Shown here in pieces: positions 46,965 through 58,995 of a stretch of DNA of 64,000 nt (positions within the stretch are counted from its first letter, which is position 1; each line of letters opens with the position of its first letter). The stretch spans positions 20,157,463 through 20,221,462 of the forward strand of contig CM056820.1 in assembly GCA_029852735.1 (NCBI GenBank), read 5' to 3'. A program made the translations under genes and the position numbers. The notes below the pieces were generated by a model. That model was not told the origin of the DNA. It saw only the letters and a list, made by a program, of their open reading frames with translations, and ran no database searches. This DNA is from Persea americana. Its lineage: Eukaryota; Streptophyta; Magnoliopsida; Laurales; Lauraceae.

Positions 46965-47854
46965 TGTTGACACCAAAAATGTCACTTTGCCTCCTCAACA
47001 TCAAAAGCTATATGGAGTCGTATCCTACTGCAAATAGGCAAAGTTGCTTAAAGCATCAGATCTTATCAGAATAAAAAAAAAACTGCAAGATCCTTTAAAA
47101 CAGCCAAAAGAAGGGTACACATGAAATTTCAGGCCATTTCGACACCATTTGGCCTAACTTCAATCCTCCAACGGCTGAGCAAGAGCTCCCGGCGGCGACA
47201 GTGTTAAAGACATCAAATCTTCGATCAGAACCTATGGATGGTCTCAAAATACCTCCAAAAGGCTCCACGTCGAATTTCAAGTGCAACCGACACCGTTTGA
47301 CCCTCTATCAACTCTCGAACAGCGAAATCAAGCCTCCCGGCGGTGAGAACCTCCGATGCCGCCACTCATCAAACAAAGCACATGAGTAGCTTCTACATGC
47401 TTCCAAAGGGTTGCACGTCAAATTTTAGGTCATTCCAACAACGTTTGACCCGGCTTTGACGCTCCAAAGCAAAATCAAGCCTACCGGCGGCGGAGCTCCC
47501 CGGGACCATGGCACCCAAATCGGAGCTAATGGATCATCTCAAAATAACTCCAATAGGCTCCCTGCCAAATTTCGGGTCAATTGGACATCGGATGACCGCA
47601 CATCAAAGCTCAACATCTTCCGCGCGGTGAAATCAAGTATAGCATCGACATGACCCCAAATGGCTTCAAAACTCAAATAAAAGCCTATGGTTGGTCCTAT
47701 CTAATGCTCAGGAAGCTTCACCTCAGATTTCAGGTCATTCCGACATCGTTTGACCTAGTTTCAACTCTTGGCGGAAAATCGGCTACAAAGTCTTCGGCTT
47801 TCCCAAAAATAAGAAACTTTGTGCCCTGATTTGCATGACTTCTTGACAAGTTTT
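46965..47854 (+). repeat. 3' LTR of element B, truncated after ~890 bp
   Basis: Starts TGTTGACACCAAAAATGTCA and matches the U3 of LTR A and A2 until ACAAGTTTT (47846-47854), where a different LTR's end module begins. The TATA, R and U5 portions are lost. Confidence 0.88.
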
Positions 47855-47936
47855 TGTCGGATGTGAATTTTGAAACCCCCCCCCCCCCCCCTCCTCTCCA
47901 AGAGAGGCATGGTTTAGGGGAAATCTCCATTCAACA
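47855..47936 (-). repeat. Inverted LTR-end module of the C/D family
   Basis: 82 bp reading TGTCGGATGTGAATTTTG...CATTCAACA. It is the reverse complement of the last ~80 bp of the solo LTR ending at 55049 and of the LTR at 62553. A plus-strand primer binding site follows directly, so the module is inverted relative to that site. It contains a ~16-base poly-C. Confidence 0.75.
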
Positions 47937-47937
47937 G

Positions 47938-47957
47938 CCTGGCGATCGTGATGGGAC
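47938..47957 (+). other. Primer binding site, C/D family, plus strand
   Basis: CCTGGCGATCGTGATGGGAC. The same 20 bases occur on the minus strand just inside the LTR at 62553. TGGCGA-type sites are typical of Tat/Ogre-like elements. Confidence 0.7.
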
Positions 47958-49961
47958 AATGTTTGATTTGACAATGTGCGCCATTTCTTTGTGCCTCTCT
48001 TAACTTCCTTTCTCTCTCTTTTTAGTTATTTATTTTTTGTTGTTGTTCTTTTTTTTTTGTTTCTTTTTTGTTTGTTTTTTTATATATATTATGATTATCA
48101 TTATTATTTTTATCATCGATCATCATCAGTTCTTGTTCGGGTTCAACTTTTCAGAATTCTAGGACAATTTGGCTCAAAGAGGCCTCTAGTTCTCTAAGGT
48201 GATGGATAGGCGCCATAGGGGTGGTGCCTAGCCTGCTTGGGATTTGGTTCAAGGATTATGAAAGTAGACAGCTTGGGCACCCAGGGGATAGTGCCTAGGC
48301 GGATTGCATAGGCAAAGTTCATCTCAAAGTAGAATGGTGGATTTGGAAGACAAGTCACCTAAACGTCCAAGGAGTGGTGCCCAAGATGCAGTCCTAGTCC
48401 ATCTTAGAATGGAGTTTTGACTTCAAGGAAGTAGGTTGCATTTCAAGTTCGTTTTGAAGTAGAATTTCGAATTGAGAATAATATGTGAGTGCCTAAACGA
48501 CATTTTGAGTTGGTCTCGAAGTAGAACTCCGAACCTGGGGAAACATGTGACCTGGGTGCCCAAGGGTGGCGCCCAGATTGAATTTTGAGTTAGTCTCATA
48601 GTAGGATTTGTATACAGCCTACCGCACTAAGAGTCCTTGTTGGAATGAATGCCTGATTTTTAGGAAAAGCAGGTGACCTAGGCGCCCAGGGTGTGGCGTC
48701 TACTCTGAATTCATCTCTAGCACTGAGAGCCCTTGACAAAGAAAAAAAAAAAACAAGTGACCTGGGCACCCAGGAGGCTACGCCCAAGCTACAGTCCGAG
48801 TTCTTTTTAAATCTTTATAAGGTTCGAACTCTAACCTATATAAGTGAATCAAGGATACGAATTTCCCACAACTCCTGCTCTTTCAGACTTCAAATTTCGG
48901 AATTCTCAAGTGCTTCCTTGCTTCCAAGTAAGTGTTTCTTTTGTTAAGTCAATTGTTTATGTTTGATTAATTACTTTCTTTTAGATTAGTTGTTTTGGGA
49001 TGTGTGTTAGTGGCTTTTATCATATTTATGTTCAGGTTTAAGTTCATTAAACTTTTTTATTATTATTATTTGAGTGTCATTTTAAATTGGCTTGTGATTT
49101 TTTGATTGATTGTGCTTTTGTTTTTTAATTGGACATGCCCCCGTCTTTTCTTTTCACTTTCCATCATTTTTACCCAAAAAATTATCAACCCAAGTGTTCT
49201 AGTCCTAATATTGTAAGGTGGTTGTTATTGGTCAAAGATAGCTAATAGGAGTGGGCCATGGGTTAGGCTTGATCAGATTCTATGGCATAGGCCTCCAAGT
49301 TTTCCATCTAGAGGTAATGGATCTTCATAAAAATGGTGGGAAATGTCCGTTTCAGCTCGGGATTGGGGAGATCAAGACCTAGTTGGATTTGGACCAAGTT
49401 TGGGGAAAAAGGGGATTCTGTGCAATTTGTGGAAATTAATGAAATTAGTTGGTGTGATTGGGTTTGTTAAGTGTCTTAGTTGATTTAGATTTAGTTTTGG
49501 TGATTTTTAGTTGTGTTTTTTTTTTTTTCTTTTGTGGATTTAAGGGGACAATTTTGATTTTCCTTTTTTTGTGTGTGCTTATGTGTGATTTGTGGGGGAG
49601 TGGTAAAGCTCTATTTCCTATAAATGATGTATGTATGTAAACCGTTGAAAATTGAACTTACTGTCGGTTTTGTTGAGTTGGATTAAATATGTGTGTTTTA
49701 TTATCATTTGTTGTTGAATGTTTTTATGAGGTGTGTTTTAACTTTGCCGTTTAGCTTAGTTGTAGATTAATTGAATTTTAAAACTGGTTTTGTTTTGTTT
49801 TAATTCACTTTTGTTGGTTTCATTTTATTAGCCTGGTTTTAAATGTTGATTTAGATTTAATTTAATTTGTTTAGCTTATTATCTTGACTTTTATGCTTTA
49901 CGCGGTTTTAAGTTTGTCTTCGTTTGTTTTGGTTTGGTTGTGAGTTAAATGGTCATGGTTT

Positions 49962-50003
<42 letters not shown>

Positions 50004-50741
50004 TCTTTGGTTAAGTTATGTTGTTTATGTTCTAGGTTGTTGAGTTGGTGTTTTTCTTTTCTTTTCTTTTCTTTTTAAATGTGGCTTTAGTTAGTTGGTT
50101 TATTTGCTAGTTGAATCATTTCTTTTTTTTTTTTTCTTTTTAGTCAGGTTTTCTTTTATTTTGTCATTAGTCATTTTGTGAGTTTTTTTTTTTTTTTTTG
50201 GTTATGTTCATTTCTATTATGTCTAGTCGTTTTTAAATTAAGTTTATTATCATTGGTTGGTTGATGAATTTTATTGATTGTTAATCTTTTTATTTTTGCA
50301 AAGTAAAAGAAGAATGGAGGACGTCCTACGACAATCCTAATTGATCTCGGCATGGAGGGGCGAGGAGTGTAGTAGGGCCACCGGTTCATCTTGAATAAGC
50401 TTGGGAACCATGAGGTGTACATCCTCCTGCTCTGCTTAACTGGGTTGAGTTTTTAATTTAGGTTTAAGTTTCAGTTTAATTTTAATTTTAAGTCTTTTAG
50501 TTTTAAGTTCAAGTTTGGTTTTAATTTTAAATTTGAGTTTGGCTTTAATTCTTCACTTAGTGAGTTGATTTCTTTTATGGAATGTAATTTGGCAGATCAC
50601 TTGGCGTCCTTATCAAGGTGGCTTGGGTGTTGAATTGATTGTAGTGCTGGAGAGGTGTGATTTATTTGAGATGGATAGATGGCTCCACGCACCACAGATT
50701 GTTATTAGACATGTCGTTAATAGGGTCGCATGACAGCTAGG
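47958..50741. other. Non-coding leader-like sequence with hairpin repeats
   Basis: No coding frame is supported. 48190-48790 has about six units with GC-rich inverted motifs such as CTGGGTGCCCAAGGGTGGCG and CTAGGCGCCCAGG, spaced ~100 bp. 49952-49999 is poly-T; (CTTTT)n lies at 50057-50078. It is probably the leader of a mostly lost C/D-family element. Removing the solo LTR at 50742-55049 joins it to 55055. Confidence 0.55.
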
Positions 50742-51483
50742 TGTAGACACCTCGTTTTGGCACCCTATGAGGGGCAATTCAGTCCACCCTATTTAATGAT
50801 GTCCTTATTAGGTCCCGAGTCAAAAGTCACCTGTCATCTCTGGACCTTTGATCGCCCCGGGAGTTGGCTCATTGTGATCTACTCATCGAGAGCTTTCCGC
50901 CCATATATAGAACTCCAAGATCTGACTGGCGGATCAAAAAATTATGACAGCAGGTCCCACACCCCACGGCGCCCGCGTGAAAAATCACCTATCATTTATG
51001 GACCTCTAATTGCCCTGAAAATTGGCTCATCATGACCTACTCGCCGAGAGCTTTCCATTAATATGTAGAACGTCGAAATCCGACGAGCGAATTGAAATCT
51101 ACGAAACCTGGGCCCCAGTAATGATAACCCGGCCAATCTCCACCGGACCCCACCTTCTCGACCCAAACCAGTTTCTTTTAAATCCAAACCCACCAGGCCT
51201 GGCCCAATGAGCTCCAGCACAAGCTGAACCTGACCCGATCCAACTCATTAGGCCAAGTCTAGACCTCACTTGACCCAAACACAACCCGAGCCTGATCCAA
51301 ACCTCCTGACCCGAACTTGACCCAAACACAACCCGAGCCTTATCCCTCTCATCTCTCTCCCAACCCAGGCCTTATCCCTCTCAATTTCAAACACCCAAGC
51401 CGATCCAAAAAACCCAGGCGCAGAACCCTCCTCAAGGCCACCTTTCCACCGTCTTCTCTGCTCCCTCTGAGATCTCTCTCACC

Positions 51484-51625
51484 CATCATTCCCTCTCATC
51501 ATCTCCATCATCCTCCTCCTAGGCGTCCATCTCTCCACCATCCATCATTCCCTCTCATCATCTCCATCATCCTCCTCCTAGGCGTCCATCTCTCCACCAT
51601 CCATCATTCCCTCTCATCATCTTCG
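51484..51625. repeat. 59-bp tandem repeat in solo LTR D
   Basis: CATCATTCCCTCTCATCATC recurs at 51484, 51543 and 51602 (59-bp period, ~2.4 copies). Confidence 0.88.
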
Positions 51626-52270
51626 TCTTTTCCCTTGCGCTAAACCACCTCTCCATCTCCTTCCATCGCAGAACTCCCCAACCTCTCCCAGATCTCTCTC
51701 ACCTACCATCATCATCACCCTCTCCATCGCCCTCTCCCACCATAAGAACCCATCATCTTCACCACCCACCTTCTCCATCTCACGCATCTTCTCCATCTCA
51801 CCATCTCGCCCTCAATCCGCCCGCACCACACATCTGCACGCAGCACCCCCCCCCCCCCCCAGACACCATCCTCTACTTCCTCTCCCTCCTCGGCACCGCC
51901 AGACGAGCGCAGAGACACTGTGGAAGCCCGGACCTCCACGCCAGACGCCACCCACTCAACATCCTCTACAGCACCTTGTCCATCCTCTGGACGCTGCCTC
52001 CTCCTTCCTCGCCAGCGTCTCCAGACTCACGCAGCAGTACCGCCCGAAGACCAGTAGCCCCCGGATGCACACAGCACCATCTTCCTCCTCCTCGCACCGC
52101 CGCTGGAGACCTCCCCACCAGGTACGCCTCTCTTCCCCTCTCTGCACCACCTGCACCCACTGCACACCATCCCTCTCGCTGGAGACCTCCCCATCTCTCT
52201 CGCAGCAACTCCATACTCTCTCCTCTCACCCTTTCTTCTCCACCTCTCTCTCCCCCGCGCGTCCCGCCAC

Positions 52271-52395
52271 CTGCAACTCAACACTCTCCCTCTCCCTCGC
52301 TGTCTCTCCCCTGCAACTCAACACTCTCCATCTCCCTCTCTGTCTCTCCCCTGCAACTCAACACTCTCCATCTCCCTCTCTGTCTCTCCCCTGCA
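52271..52395. repeat. 40-bp tandem repeat in solo LTR D
   Basis: CTGCAACTCAACACTCTCC recurs at 52271, 52311 and 52351 (40-bp period), within the pyrimidine-rich tract. Confidence 0.88.
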
Positions 52396-54390
52396 CCCCC
52401 CTGCGCACACACTACACTGTCTCCCCTACTCCTTCTTCCCGCTCTGCCACCTGCTCCCCATCTTCCTCTCCCTGCCATCACCCTCCTCCGTGCCACCCAC
52501 CTGCAACTCCACACTCTCTCCCTCTTCCCTGTTCTTCTATCTCCCTCTACTTCCTCTTCTTCCACTCCTCTGCCACCCGTGCAACCACCTCCCTGCCATC
52601 ACCCCTCTCCCTCCCTAGTCGGTCTCTCTCTATCTCTCTCTGCACCACCTCTCCCTCTCGTTGTCTGCACCCTCTCTCCTTCTCCACTCTCCCTCACTCT
52701 CTCGCCATCTCCCCATCCCTCTGTTCTCTCCCCTACTCTCTTCCTCTCCCTCTCTCTCATTCCCTCCTCTCCACCACTGTCATCTCTCCTTCTATACCCC
52801 ATCTCTCCATCTCGCACTCCTCTACCCACCTGCACCCATTTTCCGTGCCCTTTCTGCTCTTTTTCCTTTCTTCCTCTCTCTCTCTTCCCACCTGCGCCTC
52901 CTGCCTGCTGCTACACCACTCCATCCTTCCCTTCTTCTTTCTTCTCCTTCCTCTCCTTCTCTTCCTCATCCCACCTTACCTTGCACCCACCTACGGCACA
53001 CCTTGCTTCCTCCCTGCACTCATCTCCACTGGACACCCCTTCCTTGCCACCACTGCACTGCACACACCCTCACTACTGCACCCACTTTTCCCTGCGCCCC
53101 TCACCCAACTGTTACGCCCACCTGACATGCCCACTCATCTAAACCGAACATACCTATTTTGTTTTCTTGCATATTTGTTTATTGTTTCTTTTTATAATTT
53201 CATGCATCTTAATATGCCCATGCATGTGGTCAATTTTCAGTTTCATTGTTTATTTTAAATCATTCCTAGCCAACAGCAAGCTTGTCCATGCACCTAGTTT
53301 ATTTTTTTTATTTTTAGTCATTTCATCATCTTTTATGCATAAACTTTGCGCATGCATTTAATATGGTCATTCATTTAGATTGGCATTTTTTTTTTCCTTC
53401 TATCATGGCTTGTTTTAATTTGTTCTTGATTCATGTATTAAAACATGCTCATGCATTCAACCTGCCCATGCATTATAACTTAGTTGCATTTTTATTTCAT
53501 ATTCTTTTAGGTGCAATTTAGGACTGCATAATTTATTAAAAAAATAAATATATAAAAATTAGAATAAAAACCAAAAACACCAAAAGAAAACAAATAATAA
53601 AATAAAAAGTAAAGATTAAAAATAGAATTTTAGCTACCCTACTAATTAGAAATAATTAGGCTAAATTTAATAATTAAGTTCTTTTCTCCTCCCTTCTCAC
53701 TAGGGTTAGGGAAACCTATTTAGGGAACTCAAGATTATTTAGGATAATTAATTAAATTAAAAATTAGAAATTCATTCTCTTTCCCCCTTCCCATTTCATT
53801 AGGATAAATCAATTTAGGATTTTAGGCCCTATGAATAAACAAAAAAACAAATAAAAATAATAAAAATCCAAAATACCAAAAACAAAGTAAAAGATATTAA
53901 AAAAACCAAAATATTAATAAATTGGAGTTAGAAATTATACAGTAGTCTAGACTGATTAGGTCAGACCCGAACCTAGATCTAGGTCTCTCCCTAGCCAGCT
54001 TAGACTACCCCAATTTCTTAAACTTCAACTGATTAGGTCTCACTCTCTCTCCGGGCCCCGCTAAGGGATCGGGAGAGTGGATGTGGGCGGTTAGGACCTT
54101 AGGATAGGGTAGAGATCCATTAGGGAAATGGAACAGTTAGATTGAATCCAAGTAGGAACTCCCCTAGGTAGGCCCTTCTAGCCCCAATTATTAAAATAAA
54201 AAAAACTATAAAACCAACAAAATCAATTCCAAAAATATTTTCTTCTCTTTTCCTCCACCTCCGGTGCCAAATATTTATCTGAACTCAATGATTAAAGGGA
54301 ATAGAGGCTTATTCTGAGAACCTGAATTAATGAGAATGATGAAACGAGACGAGTGATTTCACACACCCCAATATCAGTTTATTTACTACC

Positions 54391-54469
54391 GGCCCATCAT
54401 CGGCCACCCTCAATCAATCTCGGCCCAACATCGGCCATTTTTATCTTACTTCTGGCCCATCATCGGCCA
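54391..54469. repeat. GGCCCATCATCGGCC repeats in solo LTR D
   Basis: Three copies at about 54391, 54422 and 54454 (spacing ~31 bp). Each is an inverted repeat with GGCC arms; related units stand at 63157-63253. Confidence 0.8.
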
Positions 54470-55054
54470 TGCACTTTTCACCTGCGTATCGCACGCAAAC
54501 CCACAGAAATCACAACTCGAAGTTTCGTCTGCATCATTCTTTCGGTTCGAAGAATCAGCCTTTAAACCCTAGGTCGTCAAAGGACATCGAAGAAGGTACC
54601 CAGGAATGGGGTTGATCCTCTTCTAAATATTTGGCACCTCTCCCCTTATTTTCTTAGTTTATTTTCATTTTAATTCACTTATCCCCTAGAATACTTGGAT
54701 TTAACTTTAATTAGTCTGTTCAACCCTGGATGTTGATTTCCCCTGTCTAGTTCATTATGGTCCCATCTTGAAGCCGTAATTTGACCCTTGACTCAAGTTC
54801 GACCCGAATTGAAAGACCCAAATTAAGTGACGAGACAACCGTCGTGTGTCGCCGGCGGCACATTAGACGAGAGAAGAACCCACCCCATTTTCCTCCCGCA
54901 TTCTTTCAGCTTTCGTCGAAGGACGGTGTTACGGCCGAATCCGTAATTGGGTAGTCGGAATCCTCATTCTCGATGTATTTTTTTATCTCACACTGTTGAA
55001 TGGCGATTCCCCTCCCGAGGGGGGGGGGGTCAAAATTCACATCCGACACTAGGG

Positions 55055-57390
55055 TGTTATAATGTGATTTCGGTTGATGAGCCTTTCATGAGTTGGTAAT
55101 ATTCGGGATGGATCCCTAAAGGATTTAGGCGTGAATTTGGAGCATCAGGGAATTACGTGAGATGTTGGAGGGATTTCCCATACCCGTACATACTCTCGGA
55201 GTCATACTCTTGTAAGGCCTCCTATTCTATTGGAAATTGTGTAGAGACGATCGAGGGCCTATATTGTTGTTGTTGTTGTTGTTGTTGTAGTTTTGATTGA
55301 TGTTGATTAATAGTTGTTGTTCATTAGTGTCACACCTATAATGGAGGGATGTTATTTTTAGGCTCATTTTGCATTTGATATATGTAGGATGATGTATATG
55401 ATGTGCATAGGTGCATGTGACATCCATGATGTGAACATGTGATTCATGACTTGATAGTGGTTGTGATGATTGACCTAGGAGTGCCATGGTTGTGTATGAT
55501 GATGAAATGATGCTTCTGAGGGGTACCGATGACTTAAATGAAGTATCTCTCTCTTACAAGTGACAAGTTTTGTACCTGATGATTTTTTGAGGTCTAAAAA
55601 AATAAGGGAGACATTGGTGAAATCTCTTTATAGTTCCTCGAAATCTGTGTCTAGGCATGGGGATCTCATAAAGGGAGCATTAGTAGTTTAGGATAAATAA
55701 AGTGAGATTCATATAATAAAAATCAAATAGGCACAGTCTCACATTATTTCAAACATAATAAGCAACATAGAATTGGGTTCTCAAAGAACAAGTAGTGCCT
55801 GAGTGTGTGACATTCGTGACCTAGGCAATTCTATATCTTGAGGCATCCATAATATTAGGTATAGATATGAAAGCATATGCTAACGATCATCATATTTTAT
55901 CAAGAAACCCTTTGGCAGACATCGTCCATGGTATATATATAGTAGTCAAATTCAATCTACGCCAGCAAACAGACATGATCCACAATTTCCATTAATCATT
56001 ATCATATTTTAAGTTATAGGGAATTGTGCACAAAAAAGTACCCGTGATGTGATCCCAAAGAGAATAAATAAAAATGCCCCAACTTGAGGGGTGTTTTGAA
56101 TATGACTGGGATTGGTTTTCCTGCAAAGGTCTCAAAACTAACTTGTTAGTACTGTACTTTTGGTCCCCTGCATGGTTTGTCTGAAGCAAGATTTTTTTTT
56201 TCTAGGTGAAAATGTCAGGGGGTTGTTTTAGCATTCAAGGTTTGGGAATAACAAGGTGGGGAATGGGACCTTAGGGATATGTGTTTCCTGCATCCAACCA
56301 AAAGTCATTAGTAATGAAAGCATGCATGAGGTAAGTGTGTGTAGGATAGTGAGCGCTCGTGGCAATCGTGTATGCGATGAGGACCCAGATTGGGAAGCCA
56401 TGTGAGATAAATAGATATTCATATATACATATATAAAAAAAATGCCCTAGCATAAGACTAGTGTTTACTTTGGCTGTGGGCAAGAATGTACCCTTGTTCC
56501 ATGATTGTCACCTTGGCAGTAACATGATCTTCCTTAACCATCATTTGGAGGTCGAGTCCTCACAAGCCCCCTTTTGTAGCTGCTTAGTCTTTTCGGCTGA
56601 ACTTTAGAAAGCACTTGATTGTCCTCGGGGCTCGTTCGTGAATTGTGTCTGTGTGTGGGGTGGTAAGTCACCGTGCCTCTTTAGTGTTGTGGTTTTCGAC
56701 CACCTTCTGTTTAGTTCGCCTGACGAGTACCCATGTCACTCCAGCTAACCTAGTTTTAATATTTTAATTTTTCTTTTTCTTTTTTTTTTCTTTTTTTTTT
56801 TTTGTGTAATGGGGTCGAAAGGAAATGGGGTCCTAAGGTAATGGCTTCTGAAGCATTAGCCATGGGGAGCATACCCACACCTTGTGCGACTCCACCGTGG
56901 CTTCTCTCCTCTCTTTTCTTTTTTTTTTTTTTGTAACATGTAACTGTGCAATGTCTAAGTTCTTTAAGCTTTCTAATTAACCCATGTAACGAGCATTAAG
57001 CTAATGACTCCCAAACCAGACGGCTTTAGGTCACTAGGTACATAAATACCCCTACGAGCTTACTGGCTCGAGTTAAAAAGGCTACGAACCCAAACTAGTC
57101 ACGAAATTTTTTTTTTTTTAGGGCTTTCTAATTAAATGCTTTTTTTTTTTTTTTAGTACACGGTCGAAAAGCTTTCATGACATGGGCGAACTCACCTTCA
57201 AACCTTCACATTGAATGGCTTTAACCGTGTGGAATTTGTGTGGGGCAGACTCACCTCATTGTGTTTTTTTTTCTAAGTGCCGATGTGTGTTTGAGTTCCA
57301 AGTTCGATCAGAGTGCACCTCTTCGGTCCCCCTATGGGATTTCTACAACTACGCCAAAGGGCAAGGAGGGTCATATTCTGCAAGAAGTAG
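55055..57390. other. Unassigned non-coding region
   Basis: No supported coding frame. (GTT)n microsatellite at 55264-55289; poly-T tracts at 56780-56802, 56920-56935, 57107-57119 and 57140-57155. The right part probably belongs to the 3' region of element C, but no LTR boundary is visible. Confidence 0.5.
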
Positions 57391-57397
57391 GGAAGGG

Positions 57398-58150
57398 TTA
57401 TACTGTATACCTTTTCAGGTACATAGCGTTCCATGGATCGGGGAGATCTTCCCCTTCTGCATTTACCAGGCTGTATGCATTTCCAAGATATACTTCTTTA
57501 ATTACATAAGGGCCTTCCCAATTGGGCCGTAACTTACCTCGGGAATGCGGAAGCTGAGAAGGAGTGATGCGTTTTAGCACGAAGTCGCCAACTTTGAATT
57601 TTTTTTAACATGTTTGTCGTAGGCTCTGGCAATCCGCTTTCGATATACATGTGCATTCTCTGCTGCTTTCATTCTCTTTTCGTCAAGTAGGTCCAGCTGA
57701 AGTAGCAATGCTTCTCTCCTCTGGTCCTCTATCATTTCTTCATCTAGCTGAATGCGCAGTGACGAGTCGAGGACTCCGAAGGGAAGGACTGCTTCCATCC
57801 CGTAGGTCAAAGAACATGGGGTTTCAGTAGTAGGAGTTTTTTCTTTTTTATTGAAGTTTGGTATGCCCACAATGCTTTGACAGAATTGTTTGGCCAATTA
57901 TTACCTTTGGGGGTAATATGGGGTTGAATGATACAGTCCTATGTCATATTTTATGCACAACTTGCTTATTTGTTGGAATGTAAATTGGGGCCCATTGTCT
58001 GTTATGAATACCTTGGGGATGCCAAATCAAGTTATTATGTTTTTCTTAATGAATTTAACTACTATATTAGCTTTGATGTTCACATATGCCTCAACTATTG
58101 TTGTTGTTAGTATGAATGCTTCTATTGCAGTCAAACGAATCGTTAGCTTT
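57398..58150 (-). pseudogene. Integrase remnant of element C
   Basis: Minus-strand translation shows FGIPKVFITDNGPQF (catalytic Asp region), then YDIGLYHSTPYYPQ with the following NG-x-x-E block destroyed, then SLTYGMEAVLPFGV, and a GPY/F-like NWEGPYVIKEVYLGNAYSLV near 57520-57450. Broken by stops near 58010 and 57897 and a frame change near 57577. The upstream zinc domain and first catalytic Asp are not recognisable. Confidence 0.85.
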
Positions 58151-58159
58151 CACTGCCAC

Positions 58160-58527
58160 TAATTCATAAAGATCCATCCATCATCAACAATCGGGGTTCT
58201 TATGGCAGTCAAACGAAACACCTTGCACTGCTCTAGTTCAGCTATGCCTTTTATGATGATCAAACAATTGAGTTTTTATATTGTTTATACTTCTTCTTTT
58301 TCTTTTCCTTTTTTTTGGTTTATGATTTTTTTTTGGGTTTTTAGGGTTTTCTGATTTTTATGTTTTTTTTTTTTTTTTGTAATAATCCTAAGTAATAGCT
58401 AATTTGTGTGGGCTTGCTTGAATTTGCAGCCCTTCATTAGCAAGAAGCCGAGGATTTGTCTAGCATGATTATGATTTTCCATTGTGTGTGCTAGTTATGT
58501 GTCGCGCACCTTGAATATTTTGACTAT
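58160..58527. other. Non-coding gap in element C
   Basis: A/T-rich with a 15-base poly-T (58363-58378). Nothing recognised; this is where most of pol would be expected. Confidence 0.45.
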
Positions 58528-58995
58528 TCAAAAACGCGCGCGTTTAAGACCTCTCGACCTACGTGTTTTTATCAGTGGGTGTTTGGTCTGGGTCTTATTT
58601 TTCTCTCTTCGGAAACGAGAGCGTTGAAACACCTTTGACCTCTGCCATTTGGGCCTTGGTCTGATGACAACACATTTTATTTTATTATGGCATTTTCTTT
58701 TGCGGCTTTGAATTGTTCTAGGTGATAGGATAATGTGTTTAGCCCATAAATCTTTATTTTGGTCCATCCAAAAACGAGACCGTTGAAATATTTTAGACCT
58801 CCACCACTTGGGCCTTGGTCTCATATTAAAAGGCTTTATATGTGTCTCATTATGTTTCTTTGTTTGAAATGTGGATATGATTTTATTTTTTGATGTATTA
58901 AGATGAGGCTATTATATTGGTGATCTTTAGTTTGCCCTCGCCAAAAACGAAAGCGTTGAAATGTTTTAGAACTCAGCCATTTGGACCTTGGCCTT
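58528..58995 (-). repeat. Degenerate tandem repeat encoding RPRPKWxRSKxFQRSRF-like units
   Basis: Four units. Plus-strand landmarks AACGAGAGCGTTGAAA (58612), AACGAGACCGTTGAAA (~58772) and AACGAAAGCGTTGAAA (~58945), plus a diverged unit near 58530, each followed by GACCTC...CATTTGGGCCTTGG. Spacing is 90-175 bp. On the minus strand each unit keeps a basic peptide such as RPRPKWWRSKIFQRSRFW. Confidence 0.75.

Larger units (their letters stand above)
23849..47854 (+). mobile_element. Element B: Tat-like element, same family as A, opposite strand
   Basis: The plus strand has leader, gag, linker, protease, G-patch-like segment, RT, RNase H, integrase, two tandem arrays, the antisense gene, a further repeat array, a polypurine stretch and a truncated 3' LTR. 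It is interrupted by T1 (5' side), T2 and T3. The true 5' LTR and primer site lie beyond T1, A2 and A, outside the window. Gag-pol is more decayed than in A: it has many stops, the catalytic core of the second RNase H is deleted and the integrase catalytic Glu is Lys. It is the oldest element of the nest. Confidence 0.9.
50742..55049 (+). mobile_element. D: 4,308-bp solo LTR with CTAGG target duplication
   Basis: Starts TGTAGACACCTCGTTTTGG and ends TTCACATCCGACA. CTAGG is found at 50737-50741 and 55050-55054. Its last ~1.2 kb match the LTR at 62553-64000 on the opposite strand. Nothing inside codes: a 1.9-kb pyrimidine-rich tract (51290-53140) produces long Ser/Pro/Leu frames that are compositional. 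A TATATAG near 50904-50910 is a possible TATA box. The length and the primer site of its relatives point to the Tat/Ogre group, but no coding domain confirms this. Confidence 0.9.

Noticed and set aside
51976..53258. Two overlapping frames of almost 400 codons rich in Ser, Pro and Leu
   Set aside because: They lie in a pyrimidine-rich tract with tandem repeats inside a solo LTR; both frames are open because CT-rich sequence contains few stop codons. No domain, no start context, no conservation.
55264..55289. (GTT)n tract as functional element
   Set aside because: Simple microsatellite; nothing around it suggests function.
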